From Halorussus limi (GTDB taxonomy: Archaea > Halobacteriota > Halobacteria > Halobacteriales > Haladaptataceae), in the NCBI RefSeq assembly GCF_023238205.1, contig NZ_CP096659.1, forward strand, positions 682,001 to 746,000: a stretch of DNA of 64,000 nucleotides, written 5' to 3'. How positions within the stretch are numbered: position 1 is the stretch's first letter; every line of letters begins with the position of its first letter. The notes under the pieces were generated by a model. That model had not been told where the DNA came from. It saw only the letters and a list, made by a program, of their open reading frames with translations, and made no database searches. The translations under genes and the position numbers were made by a program. Shown one piece after another: positions 27,850 through 36,222 of this stretch.

Positions 27850-28665
27850 TCACGCGAAGTCCGGGAGGTCGTCGTCGGTCTCGGCCATGTTGATGTTGAC
27901 CTCGATGACGTTGGCGGCGTTGGTCACCTTCTCGACGATGGTGTCGTGGTAGTCCGGGTCGTTCATCCGCCGGAGCGGGCCGGAGACGCTGAGCGCCCCG
28001 AGGACGTCGCCCCCGCGGTCGCGGATGGGCGCGCCGATGGCCTGCAGGCCCTCTATCTCCTCCTCGTCGTTGTAGGCGTAGCCCCGGTCGCGGACCTCCT
28101 CCAGTTCCGCGAACAGTTCTTCGCGGTCGGTGATGGTGTTCTCGGTCTTCCGGGCGAGTCCGTAGCGGTCGACGATTTCCTCGACGCGTTCGCGGGGCAT
28201 GTGCGCGAGCATCGACTTCCCGGTCGCGGAGAAGTGGAGGTAGTCGGGCTTCTGGAGCTTGCTGGTCTGGTAGTTGCTCCCGACAGCCTTCTCGCCTTTC
28301 ACCTTGTAGAGGTTGACGCTGAGGCCGTGCTGGACGGTCGCGAGGTGGGCGTACTCGCCGGTCTCCTCGGCGAGTCGCTCTATCTCGTCCTTGCCGGTCT
28401 CGTAGAGGGTGTTCTGGTTGCGGACGTACTCGCCGAGCATCAGGAACTGCAGCGACAGCGTGTAGGTGTTGCCCTCCTTGACCACGAGTCGCTGGTCCTC
28501 GAGGGTCATGAGATAGTTGTACGCTGCGCTCTTGGAGATATCGAGGTGGTCGGCCACCTCGGTGACGGTGGCCCCGTCGAGTTCCTCCAGCGCGCGGACG
28601 ACTTGGAGTGCGCGCGAAACCGTCTGCAGAATCCGCGGCGACTCCCCCGAGTTCTCCTCGGTCAT
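27850..28665 (-). CDS. IclR family transcriptional regulator
   Basis: The 271-residue regulator has an N-terminal winged-helix DNA-binding domain (ALQVVRALEELDGATVTEVADHLDISKSAAYNYLMTLE, about residues 20-58) and a C-terminal GAF-like effector domain (about 95-260). IclR proteins bind small organic acids. I use the ATG at 28665 (MTEENSGE); the ATG at 28692 would add nine residues. It is downstream of the M20 hydrolase gene on the same strand and beside the divergent ABC importer, so it is the probable regulator of that catabolic cluster. Confidence 0.85.
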   Translation of the reverse strand: MTEENSGESPRILQTVSRALQVVRALEELDGATVTEVADHLDISKSAAYNYLMTLEDQRLVVKEGNTYTLSLQFLMLGEYVRNQNTLYETGKDEIERLAEETGEYAHLATVQHGLSVNLYKVKGEKAVGSNYQTSKLQKPDYLHFSATGKSMLAHMPRERVEEIVDRYGLARKTENTITDREELFAELEEVRDRGYAYNDEEEIEGLQAIGAPIRDRGGDVLGALSVSGPLRRMNDPDYHDTIVEKVTNAANVIEVNINMAETDDDLPDFA

Positions 28666-28693
28666 GACTGTCTGTATCCGCTGGAGGTTCATA

Positions 28694-28785
28694 GGTGTTC
28701 TCGTATCGTGAACGCACCGAACGGCAGTCTGAGCCCGGTGGATGACCGCATGCGGCCGAGAGACTCACTACTGCGAGAGAACACC
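28694..28785. promoter_or_regulatory. Long-spaced inverted repeat upstream of the IclR gene
   Basis: GGTGTTCTC (28694-28702) and GAGAACACC (28777-28785) are exact reverse complements, 74 bp apart, in the promoter region of the IclR gene. They could be two operator half-sites for looping or autoregulation, or a chance pair. Confidence 0.3.
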
Positions 28786-28952
28786 GCTCGAATTTTCCGC
28801 GGTAGATCGGCGTCTATACCCCTTCTTATAGCCGATTTTCTGAAAATACGCCAGTGTTCCCGCGAGAAACCGGCCGTGTTTCCATTTCGTGAACCGACGG
28901 TCGCGCCACGAATCGGGCCTCCTTCGCGGCCAGTCGGACCGGACCGTCGGGG

Positions 28953-30200
28953 CTACTCCGCGGCCAGTCGCGCCATCGCGCCGGCGAGCACCCGGGTCGC
29001 GGCCGCGCAGTCCTCCCAGTCGGTCCACTCCCGGGGGTTGTGCGAGATGCCGTCCTCGGAGGGCGCGAACAGCAACGCTGCGTCGGTCGCGTTCGCCACG
29101 TGCATCGTGTCGTGGGCCGCCCCCGAATGGAGGTCGAGCGTCTCGATGCCCGCGCTCGCTCCCGCTTCGTGGAGCGCGTCGCGGCAGCGCTCGCTCATGG
29201 GGACCGGCGCGCGGTCCCACGGTCGGTCGAGACTCGTCTCGACGCCGCGCTCGGCTTCGAGGCGGTCGAGGCTGGCGCGGGCCTCGTCGACGATGCGGTG
29301 GACCGAGTCGTGGCGGACGTCCCGGACGTCGACGGTCAATTCGACCGCGTCGGCGATGACGTTGGGCGCGTTCGGCCGGACGTCGAGTTTGCCGACCGTA
29401 GCGACCGCGGTGTCGCTCTCGTCGGCGACGACGTCGTTCGCGGCCGACTCCACGTCGAGCACGAACTCGCTGGCGGCCGCCAGCGGGTCGCAGCGCTCGT
29501 CCATCCCGGTCGACCCGGCGTGGTTGGCCTCGCCCCGAATCTCGACGTCGCACCGCGAGATGCCGGTGATGGTCGTCACGACGCCCGCCGGGACCCCCGC
29601 CCGTTCGAGTCGCTCGGCCTGTTCGATGTGGAGTTCGAACCACGCGTGCCAGTCGCTCGCGTCGAGCAGGCCCTCACCCCGAGCGCCGATGTCGTCGAGC
29701 GCGGCCGCCAGCGTGACGCCGTCGTCCTCGAAGGCCAGCGCCTCCTCGACGGGGATGTCGCCGGCCGCAACGCTCGACCCGACGAGGCCACCGTCGAACC
29801 GCTGACCCTCCTCCTCGGTGAACGAGACCACCTCGACCGGCCGGGCGGGGTCGAGGTCGGCGTCTCGCATCGCCCGGACCGCTTCGAGGGCCGCGTAGAC
29901 GCCGAGCGGACCGTCGAAGATGCCGCCCTCGGGAACCGAGTCGAGGTGGCTCCCGGCCGCAACCGGGTCCGCGTCGGGGTCGGCGCTGTCCGGCGTCCAC
30001 CGGCCCGCGACGTTGCCCACCGCGTCGACGCGCACGTCGAGGCCCGCGTCGCGGAGTCGCGCGACGAGGTACTCGCGGGCCTTACGGTCGGCAGTCGTTC
30101 CGGTCAGTACAGTCCGTCCCCTACCCTCCTCGACCGGCACAGCCCCGAACTCGGCGTTGGCCTCGATGTCGTCCCGGAGCCGCGATGTCCGTACGTCCAT
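28953..30200 (-). CDS. M20 family carbamoylase / allantoate amidohydrolase-like enzyme
   Basis: The 415-residue di-metal amidohydrolase is of the N-carbamoyl-L-amino-acid hydrolase, beta-ureidopropionase and allantoate amidohydrolase group. Metal and catalytic motifs are GSHLDSVPEGG..FDGPLGVYAALE, SFTEEEGQRF, FELHIEQ and HSGAAHDTMHVA, each with the expected His/Asp/Glu. It therefore probably releases ammonia and CO2 from a carbamoyl or ureido substrate. ATG 30200 (MDVRTSRLRDD) is preferred to 30221. Its divergent neighbour is a dipeptide-type ABC importer, a likely supplier of its substrate, and an IclR regulator follows it. Confidence 0.85.
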   Translation of the reverse strand: MDVRTSRLRDDIEANAEFGAVPVEEGRGRTVLTGTTADRKAREYLVARLRDAGLDVRVDAVGNVAGRWTPDSADPDADPVAAGSHLDSVPEGGIFDGPLGVYAALEAVRAMRDADLDPARPVEVVSFTEEEGQRFDGGLVGSSVAAGDIPVEEALAFEDDGVTLAAALDDIGARGEGLLDASDWHAWFELHIEQAERLERAGVPAGVVTTITGISRCDVEIRGEANHAGSTGMDERCDPLAAASEFVLDVESAANDVVADESDTAVATVGKLDVRPNAPNVIADAVELTVDVRDVRHDSVHRIVDEARASLDRLEAERGVETSLDRPWDRAPVPMSERCRDALHEAGASAGIETLDLHSGAAHDTMHVANATDAALLFAPSEDGISHNPREWTDWEDCAAATRVLAGAMARLAAE

Positions 30201-30491
30201 GGTCGGTACGCCTCGTTTCACCGACCGCTACTTGATTGTTTCTCACAAACGGTATTTCCATTCTCGACGAACGCCCGAGACGGCCGAATTCGGCACGCGT
30301 GGCGCGTGGAGAAGCGTAGTTCTTATGGCGGAGTAAGGTCGTCCCCGAATACAGGGGTCGGAAGGGCGCCCTCCCGTTCACATTTCGACAAACGTTTACT
30401 TACCATAGAGTTTTGGAAAAAGACGATTGATTAGACCGAAGATAAGTTAAACTCCAGAAGTTTTATGGCGTATAACCCTGAATCACGGCCT
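30201..30491. promoter_or_regulatory. Divergent promoter region of the hydrolase and ABC importer
   Basis: The 290-bp A/T-richer spacer carries both promoters. TTTTATGG at 30461-30468 sits about 27 nt before the ATG at 30492, giving a leaderless lipoprotein transcript. Two related motifs with a common ACAAACG core (30245-30251 and 30388-30394), each preceded by TTTC, are candidates for regulator binding, perhaps by the IclR protein. Confidence 0.45.
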
Positions 30492-32138
30492 ATGCCAAGC
30501 GATAGCAATGAGAGTGACGGGAGCGACTCGGGCGTCTCGCTCGACCGGCGGCAGTTCGTCGGCGCGGTCGGGACGTCGGTTCCGCTGGTGCTCGCTGGGT
30601 GTACGAGCGGCGGCGAATCCGAAGGGGGACAGGACGCGACCACGACCGGTAGCGGCGGCACGTCTCAGACGAGCGGCGGCAGCGGCGGGTCGCCCAAGTC
30701 CGGCGGAACGCTTCAGTGGGGCGGCGCGGTCCCGGTGCAGGGCCTCGACCCGCACCTCGACAGTTCGGCCGCGTCCAAGCGGGTTCTCGAGAACATCTAC
30801 GAGGAACTCGTCCAACTCCAGTCCGACTACTCGCTGAAGCCACATCTGGCGAAGAACCTGAAGAAGCAGGAGAACAACACGCTCCTGTCGATGGACCTCC
30901 AGCAGGGGGTCAAGTTCCACGACGGTACGGAGATGACTTCCGAGGACGTGCTGGCGAGTTACCAGCGGGTCGCCAACGGCGACTACCTCGCCAGCGGCTT
31001 CTTCGACTTCGTCGAGAACATGAAGGCTCCGAGCAAGTACAAGTTCCAGATCAAACTGAAGGAGCCGTTCGCGCCGTTCATCGCGAAGATGGCGACCGCC
31101 GAACTCGCCATCATGCCCAAGAAGGAGGCTCAGAAAAAGAAGATCGGAAATCCCGTCGGTACGGGCCCCTACCAGTTCGAGAGCCGCGAAATCGAGTCGT
31201 CGTTCACGATGACGAAGTTCGACGACTACTGGGACAGCAAGAGCGGCGGCCCGTACATGGACAAAATCGTCAAGAGCGAGATTACCGACCCGAGCGTCCG
31301 CCTCCAGTCGTTCCAAGCGGGCGAGTACGACTTCATCAACGGTGTCGCGCCCAAGGACGTCGAAACGGTCAAGAACATGCCTCAGACCCGCTTCGAGAAG
31401 CAGTTCCCGAAGTCGCTGGTCTACCTCGGCATGAACTGCAACCAGAAGCCGTTCGACGACAAGCACGCCCGTCTGGCGCTCGACTTCGCGCTCGACAAGC
31501 AGAAGATAGCCGAGGCCGCGCTCTACGGCACGGGCAAGACGACTGCGACCCCCGCGACGCCCGGGAGCCCGTGGGTCAACAAGGACGTCAAGCCGCGCCC
31601 CCGTGACAAGCAGAAGGCCAAGAAGCACTTGGAGCAGGCGGGCATGGCCGACGGTTACTCGGCGTCGTTCAAGATTCCCCAGTCGTACCCGGCACAGGTC
31701 CAGGCCGCGAAGGTCATTTCCGACCAGGCCAGCGAGGTGGGCATCGAACTCGACATCCAGAAGATAACCTGGAACAGCTGGCTCTCGGACGTCTACTCCA
31801 AGCAGAACTTCCAAGCGACGACGAGTTCGTACCTCGCGCTGTGGTACCCCGACGTCTCGTTCTACAAGTTCCTCCACCCCGACGGCGCGTTCTTCTTCAC
31901 GGGCTGGAAGAACGAGGAGTACAACAAGCTGGTCGAGGAGGCCCGTCACATGTACGACCAGCAGAAGCGCGCCGAGAAGTACCACAAGGCGACCGAAATC
32001 CTCCACCGCGAGCGGGCCGGTCACCTCTTCCTCTGGTGGCAGGGGAACCTCTACGGCGCGAAGAACCAGTACAAGGGCGACATCGGCGCGCCCGACGGGT
32101 CGACGCTCCGCTTCCAGGACAACTGGCTCGAGAACTGA
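30492..32138 (+). CDS. ABC importer substrate-binding lipoprotein (peptide/opine/nickel family)
   Basis: The 548-residue extracellular solute-binding protein is of the SBP_bac_5 family. The N-terminus has a twin-arginine-type motif DRRQFVGAVG, a hydrophobic core and lipobox LAGC, followed by a Gly/Ser/Thr-rich flexible linker. The mature domain begins near GGTLQWGGAVPVQGLDPHLD. It captures a peptide-like or ureido-type ligand for the permeases. The start ATG 30492 lies at the leaderless distance from TTTTATGG. It is the first gene of a four-gene importer operon. Confidence 0.9.
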   Translation: MPSDSNESDGSDSGVSLDRRQFVGAVGTSVPLVLAGCTSGGESEGGQDATTTGSGGTSQTSGGSGGSPKSGGTLQWGGAVPVQGLDPHLDSSAASKRVLENIYEELVQLQSDYSLKPHLAKNLKKQENNTLLSMDLQQGVKFHDGTEMTSEDVLASYQRVANGDYLASGFFDFVENMKAPSKYKFQIKLKEPFAPFIAKMATAELAIMPKKEAQKKKIGNPVGTGPYQFESREIESSFTMTKFDDYWDSKSGGPYMDKIVKSEITDPSVRLQSFQAGEYDFINGVAPKDVETVKNMPQTRFEKQFPKSLVYLGMNCNQKPFDDKHARLALDFALDKQKIAEAALYGTGKTTATPATPGSPWVNKDVKPRPRDKQKAKKHLEQAGMADGYSASFKIPQSYPAQVQAAKVISDQASEVGIELDIQKITWNSWLSDVYSKQNFQATTSSYLALWYPDVSFYKFLHPDGAFFFTGWKNEEYNKLVEEARHMYDQQKRAEKYHKATEILHRERAGHLFLWWQGNLYGAKNQYKGDIGAPDGSTLRFQDNWLEN

Positions 32139-32162
32139 CAGTCGGCGGTCTCTCTCCTACCA

Positions 32163-33122
32163 ATGTCGATGTACAACTACGTGGCTCGGCGGGTGGCGTT
32201 CATGGCGGTGACGCTGTTCCTGGTGACGCTCATCGCGTTCGGCGTCACCAACATCCTGCCCGGGAACGTCGCGCTGCTCATCCTGGGACCGAACGCCTCC
32301 CCCGAGTCGATACAGGCGCTGAAAGCACAGATGGGTCTCAACCAACCGCTCTATCTCCAGTACGTCGACTGGGTCCTCGGACTCCTCCAGGGCGACATGG
32401 GAACGTCGCTGCGGTACGAGAAGCCGGTCGTCTCGCTCATCATGGAGAAGCTCCCCCGGTCGCTCCTGCTGGCGTTCGCCGCGACGTTCGTCGCGGTCTC
32501 GCTGTCGATTCCGCTCGGGGTCTACTCGGCGGTCCACCAGAACGAACCCTCGGACGTGGCCACCTCGCTGTTCGCGTTCGTCGGCATCTCGCTCCCCATC
32601 TTCCTCTGGGGACTACTGTCGATTCTGGTGTTCGCCGTCTGGCTCGACGTCCTGCCGACCGGCGGCTACGTCTCGCCGATGAAGTCGCCCGTCGGCGCGC
32701 TGAAGCACCTCGCGCTGCCGGCGGCGTCGATGGGGTTCGCGCTGACGGCGTACATCATGCGGATGACCCGGTCGTCGATGCTCGAAGTACTCAGCGAGGA
32801 GTACGTCAAACTGGCCCGCGCGAAGGGGATGACCCAGCGGGTCGTCGTGCTGCGTCACGCCCTCCGCAACGCCATCATCCCGGTCATCACGGTCGTCGCG
32901 TTCCAGTTCAGCTACGCCTTCGGGGGGGTCGTCGTCCTCGAGAAGGTGTTCTACTGGCCGGGCATCGGCCAGTTGACGCTGACCGCAATCCAGAGCCGCG
33001 ACATCCCCCTGATACAGGGCTGCATCATCGTCGTCGCGCTGATATACATGGCCTCGAACTTCGCCGCCGACCTGCTGTACGCCTACTTCGACCCGCGCAT
33101 CCGCTACGGGGGTGAGGAGTGA
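32163..33122 (+). CDS. ABC importer permease, DppB/OppB type
   Basis: The 319-residue membrane permease has six helices and the cytoplasmic EAA-type coupling loop (MLEVLSEEYVKLARAKGMTQ, about residues 204-223). The pore-lining subunit pairs with the second permease downstream, whose ATG overlaps its stop (GTGATG at 33119-33124). The first helix and the region after it, LPGNVALLILGPNA, are typical of the DppB type. Confidence 0.92.
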   Translation: MSMYNYVARRVAFMAVTLFLVTLIAFGVTNILPGNVALLILGPNASPESIQALKAQMGLNQPLYLQYVDWVLGLLQGDMGTSLRYEKPVVSLIMEKLPRSLLLAFAATFVAVSLSIPLGVYSAVHQNEPSDVATSLFAFVGISLPIFLWGLLSILVFAVWLDVLPTGGYVSPMKSPVGALKHLALPAASMGFALTAYIMRMTRSSMLEVLSEEYVKLARAKGMTQRVVVLRHALRNAIIPVITVVAFQFSYAFGGVVVLEKVFYWPGIGQLTLTAIQSRDIPLIQGCIIVVALIYMASNFAADLLYAYFDPRIRYGGEE

Positions 33123-34027
33123 TGTCGGCCGAACCCGGCGACACGCTCCGCGCCCGACTGTCCATGTCGGACGCCCAGCGCGAGCGGGCCTCGACGTTCG
33201 TCCGGAAGTTCCGCAACAACACCAAGGCGATGGTCGGCCTCGTCATCGTCGTGGCGCTGATCGTGGTCGCCGTCTTCGCCCCGATAATCGCGCCCTACTC
33301 CATCTCGGAGACCGACATCAGCGAGCGGACCGAGGCGCCGTCGCTCGAACACCCGTTCGGGACCGACGAACTCGGCCGCGACATCTTCAGTCGGGTGGTG
33401 ATGGGGAGTCGCATCTCGCTGTACGTGGGCTTCGGTTCCATCGCCGCGGCGCTCGCAGTCGGGACGCTCATCGGGGTGGTCGCGGGCTACTTCGGCGGGT
33501 TGACCGACGAGGTCCTGATGCGAGTGATGGACGCCGCCATGGCGTTCCCGCCGGTGTTACTGGCGCTGACGCTGATGGTGGTACTCGGCCCGGAACTCCG
33601 GAACGTCATCCTGGCGCTGGCGTTCGTCTACACCCCGTACATCGCCAGGGTCGCCCGGAGCGCGGCGCTGACCGAGCGCAACGAGGCGTACGTCGAGGCC
33701 GCCGTCGCGCGCGGCGAGTCCGACACCCGCATCGTCTTCAGCGAGGTGCTGCCCAACTGCGCGGCCCCGCTGCTCGTCCAGGGGTCGCTCAACATCTCGT
33801 TCGCCATCCTGGCCGAGGCGAGCCTCTCGTTCCTCGGTCTGGGCGCACAGCCACCGACGCCGTCGTGGGGACTCATCATCGACACGGGACGGGGGTTCAT
33901 CGAGACCGCTCCGTGGATGATCGTCTTCCCGGGACTGGCCATCGGCATCACCGTCATCGGGTTCAACATGCTCGGTGACGGCCTGCGGGACGTCCTCGAC
34001 CCGAAGGTCGACACGGAGGAACGGTGA
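33122..34027 (+). CDS. ABC importer permease, DppC/OppC type
   Basis: The 301-residue second permease has a cytoplasmic N-terminal extension, the DppC-type motif EHPFGTDELGRDIFSRV near residue 80 and the EAA loop EAYVEAAVARGESDTRI near residue 188. It starts at the ATG overlapping the previous stop. It forms the membrane channel with the DppB-type protein and is powered by the downstream double ATPase. Confidence 0.92.
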   Translation: MSAEPGDTLRARLSMSDAQRERASTFVRKFRNNTKAMVGLVIVVALIVVAVFAPIIAPYSISETDISERTEAPSLEHPFGTDELGRDIFSRVVMGSRISLYVGFGSIAAALAVGTLIGVVAGYFGGLTDEVLMRVMDAAMAFPPVLLALTLMVVLGPELRNVILALAFVYTPYIARVARSAALTERNEAYVEAAVARGESDTRIVFSEVLPNCAAPLLVQGSLNISFAILAEASLSFLGLGAQPPTPSWGLIIDTGRGFIETAPWMIVFPGLAIGITVIGFNMLGDGLRDVLDPKVDTEER

Positions 34028-34031
34028 ACCC

Positions 34032-36191
34032 ATGAGCACGCACACGCCGACCGACGAGGAGGCATCGACCGTCGCATCGCCGGCGAACGACGAGGACCAC
34101 CTGCTCGACGTCCGGAACCTCCGCACGGAGTTCCGAACCGCGGAGGGGTCGGTCGTCGCCGCCAACGACGTCTCGTTCGCGCTCGACCGCGGCGAGACGA
34201 TGGGCATCGTCGGCGAGTCGGGGGCCGGCAAGAGCGTGACCGCCCGCTCCATCATGCGACTCATCGACTCGCCCGGCGAGATAACCGGCGGGCAGGTGCT
34301 GTTCGAGGGCGAGGACCTGCTGGAACTCACCGAGACGGAGATGCAGGGCGTCCGGGGCAAGGACATCGCGCTCATTCCACAGGACCCCATGTCCTCGCTC
34401 AACCCGGTGCTGACTGTGGGCTCTCAGATAATCGAGACCATCGAACACCACCAGGGACTCGGCGAGGCGGAGGCTAGACGCCGCGCCATCGAGGCGATGC
34501 GCGAGGTCGGCATCCCCGACGCCGAGTCGCGAATCGACGACTACCCCCACGAGTTCTCGGGCGGGATGCGCCAGCGCGTCCTGCTGGCCATCGGACTGTC
34601 CTGCGAACCCGACCTCATCATCGCCGACGAACCGACCACCGCGCTCGACGTGACGACCCAGGCCAAGATACTCGACCTGCTGAACGAACTGCAGGAGGAG
34701 AAGGGGATGGCTGTGCTGATAATCACCCACAACCTCGGCGTGGTCGCCCAGACCTGCGACCACGTCGGCGTGATGTACGCGGGCAACCTCGTCGAGACCG
34801 CTGAACTCGACGACCTGTTCGCCGACCCCCAGCACCCCTACACCCGGGCGCTCATCGACTCGATTCCGGAGGTCGACGCCGACTACGACGAACTGCCGAC
34901 CCTCGACGGGGCGATGCCCGACCTGACGAACCTCCCCGAGGGCTGTAACTTCGCCCCGCGGTGCCCCCACGCGACCGAGGCGTGTCGCACCGGCGGGGAC
35001 CCGCCGCTCGACACGGTCCCGGGGACGAACTCGCGGGCGGCCTGCATCCACGCCGCAGACCTCGACCTTTCGGAGAGCGACGTCCGCGAGACCGGCGCGG
35101 GACGGGCGGACGTCGACCGCAGCGGCGAACCGCTGTTCGAGGTCCGGGACCTGAAGAAGCACTTCAGCGCGGGCGACGGCGTCCTCGGCAACCTCAGCCT
35201 CTCGTTCGACGGCGGACTGCCGTCGGTCGAGCGCGAGTACGTCAGGGCGGTCGACGGCGTGAGTTTCGACATCTACGAGGGCGAGACCCTCGGACTGGTC
35301 GGGGAGTCCGGGTGCGGGAAGTCGACCGTCGCCCGGACCGCGCTCAACCTGCTCGAACCCACCGACGGCGAGGTCTACTTCGAGGGCGAACCGGTCCACG
35401 AGATGGGGAGTTCGGAGGTCCGGAGCCTCCGCCGGGAGATGCAGATGGTGTTCCAAGACCCCCAGAGTTCGCTCAACCCCCGCAAGACCGTCGGTCAGAT
35501 AGTCGGCCGGGCGATGGAGAAGCACGGCATCGCCACCGGCGAGGAGAAAGACGAGCGCGTGCGGGACCTGCTGGAGCGGGTCGGCCTCTCGCGCGACGCC
35601 GCCCAGCGGTACCCCCACGAGTTCTCGGGCGGCCAGCAGCAGCGGGTCGCCATCGCTCACGCGCTGGCGGTCGAACCGAAACTCATCGTCTGCGACGAAC
35701 CGGTCTCGGCGCTCGACGTGTCGGTGCAGGCCCAGATTCTCAACCTGCTCAACGACATCCAGGCCGAGCGGGGCATCTCGTTCCTGTTCATCTCGCACAA
35801 CATCGGCGTGGTCCGGCACATCTGCGACCGGGTGGCCGTGATGTACCTCGGCACTATTTCGGAGATCGGTACGGTCGAGCAGGTGTTCGGCCCGCCGTAC
35901 CACCCCTACACGGAGAGCCTGCTGTCGGCGGTGCCCCACGCCGACCCGAACCGGGAGACCGACCGCATCCTTCTGGAGGGGTCGGTCCCGAGTCCGATAG
36001 ACCCGCCGTCAGGCTGTCGGTTCCACACCCGCTGTCCGAAGAAGATAGGCGACGTGTGCGAACAGGAGGTCCCGGAACTGGAGGAGAAGCGGGCCGGAAC
36101 CGGCCACGAAATCTCGTGTCACCTCTCGGTCGAGGAGATGAGCCAGCGGGACTTCGAGGACGAGTCAGAGACCGCGGTGCGGGGCGACTGA
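34032..36191 (+). CDS. Double ABC ATPase (DppD-DppF fusion) of the importer
   Basis: The 719-residue protein carries two complete ABC domains. The first has Walker A GESGAGKS and signature FSGGMRQR, the second GESGCGKS and FSGGQQQR. Each ends in an oligopeptide-type C-terminal extension with conserved cysteines (CNFAPRCP and CRFHTRCP) that in related subunits can hold an iron-sulfur cluster. Normally these are two separate genes (DppD and DppF), so here they are fused. It lies 4 bp after the DppC gene and ends the operon. Confidence 0.93.
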   Translation: MSTHTPTDEEASTVASPANDEDHLLDVRNLRTEFRTAEGSVVAANDVSFALDRGETMGIVGESGAGKSVTARSIMRLIDSPGEITGGQVLFEGEDLLELTETEMQGVRGKDIALIPQDPMSSLNPVLTVGSQIIETIEHHQGLGEAEARRRAIEAMREVGIPDAESRIDDYPHEFSGGMRQRVLLAIGLSCEPDLIIADEPTTALDVTTQAKILDLLNELQEEKGMAVLIITHNLGVVAQTCDHVGVMYAGNLVETAELDDLFADPQHPYTRALIDSIPEVDADYDELPTLDGAMPDLTNLPEGCNFAPRCPHATEACRTGGDPPLDTVPGTNSRAACIHAADLDLSESDVRETGAGRADVDRSGEPLFEVRDLKKHFSAGDGVLGNLSLSFDGGLPSVEREYVRAVDGVSFDIYEGETLGLVGESGCGKSTVARTALNLLEPTDGEVYFEGEPVHEMGSSEVRSLRREMQMVFQDPQSSLNPRKTVGQIVGRAMEKHGIATGEEKDERVRDLLERVGLSRDAAQRYPHEFSGGQQQRVAIAHALAVEPKLIVCDEPVSALDVSVQAQILNLLNDIQAERGISFLFISHNIGVVRHICDRVAVMYLGTISEIGTVEQVFGPPYHPYTESLLSAVPHADPNRETDRILLEGSVPSPIDPPSGCRFHTRCPKKIGDVCEQEVPELEEKRAGTGHEISCHLSVEEMSQRDFEDESETAVRGD

Positions 36192-36222
36192 CCGTCCTCC
36201 CGGAGTCCACCGCCCGCCGTTC

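Noticed and set aside
33963-35939. A 650-codon minus-strand frame opposite the ABC ATPase.
   Set aside because: It is the antisense of a fully supported protein, has no conserved motif and appears only because the codon usage lacks stops in high-GC genes.
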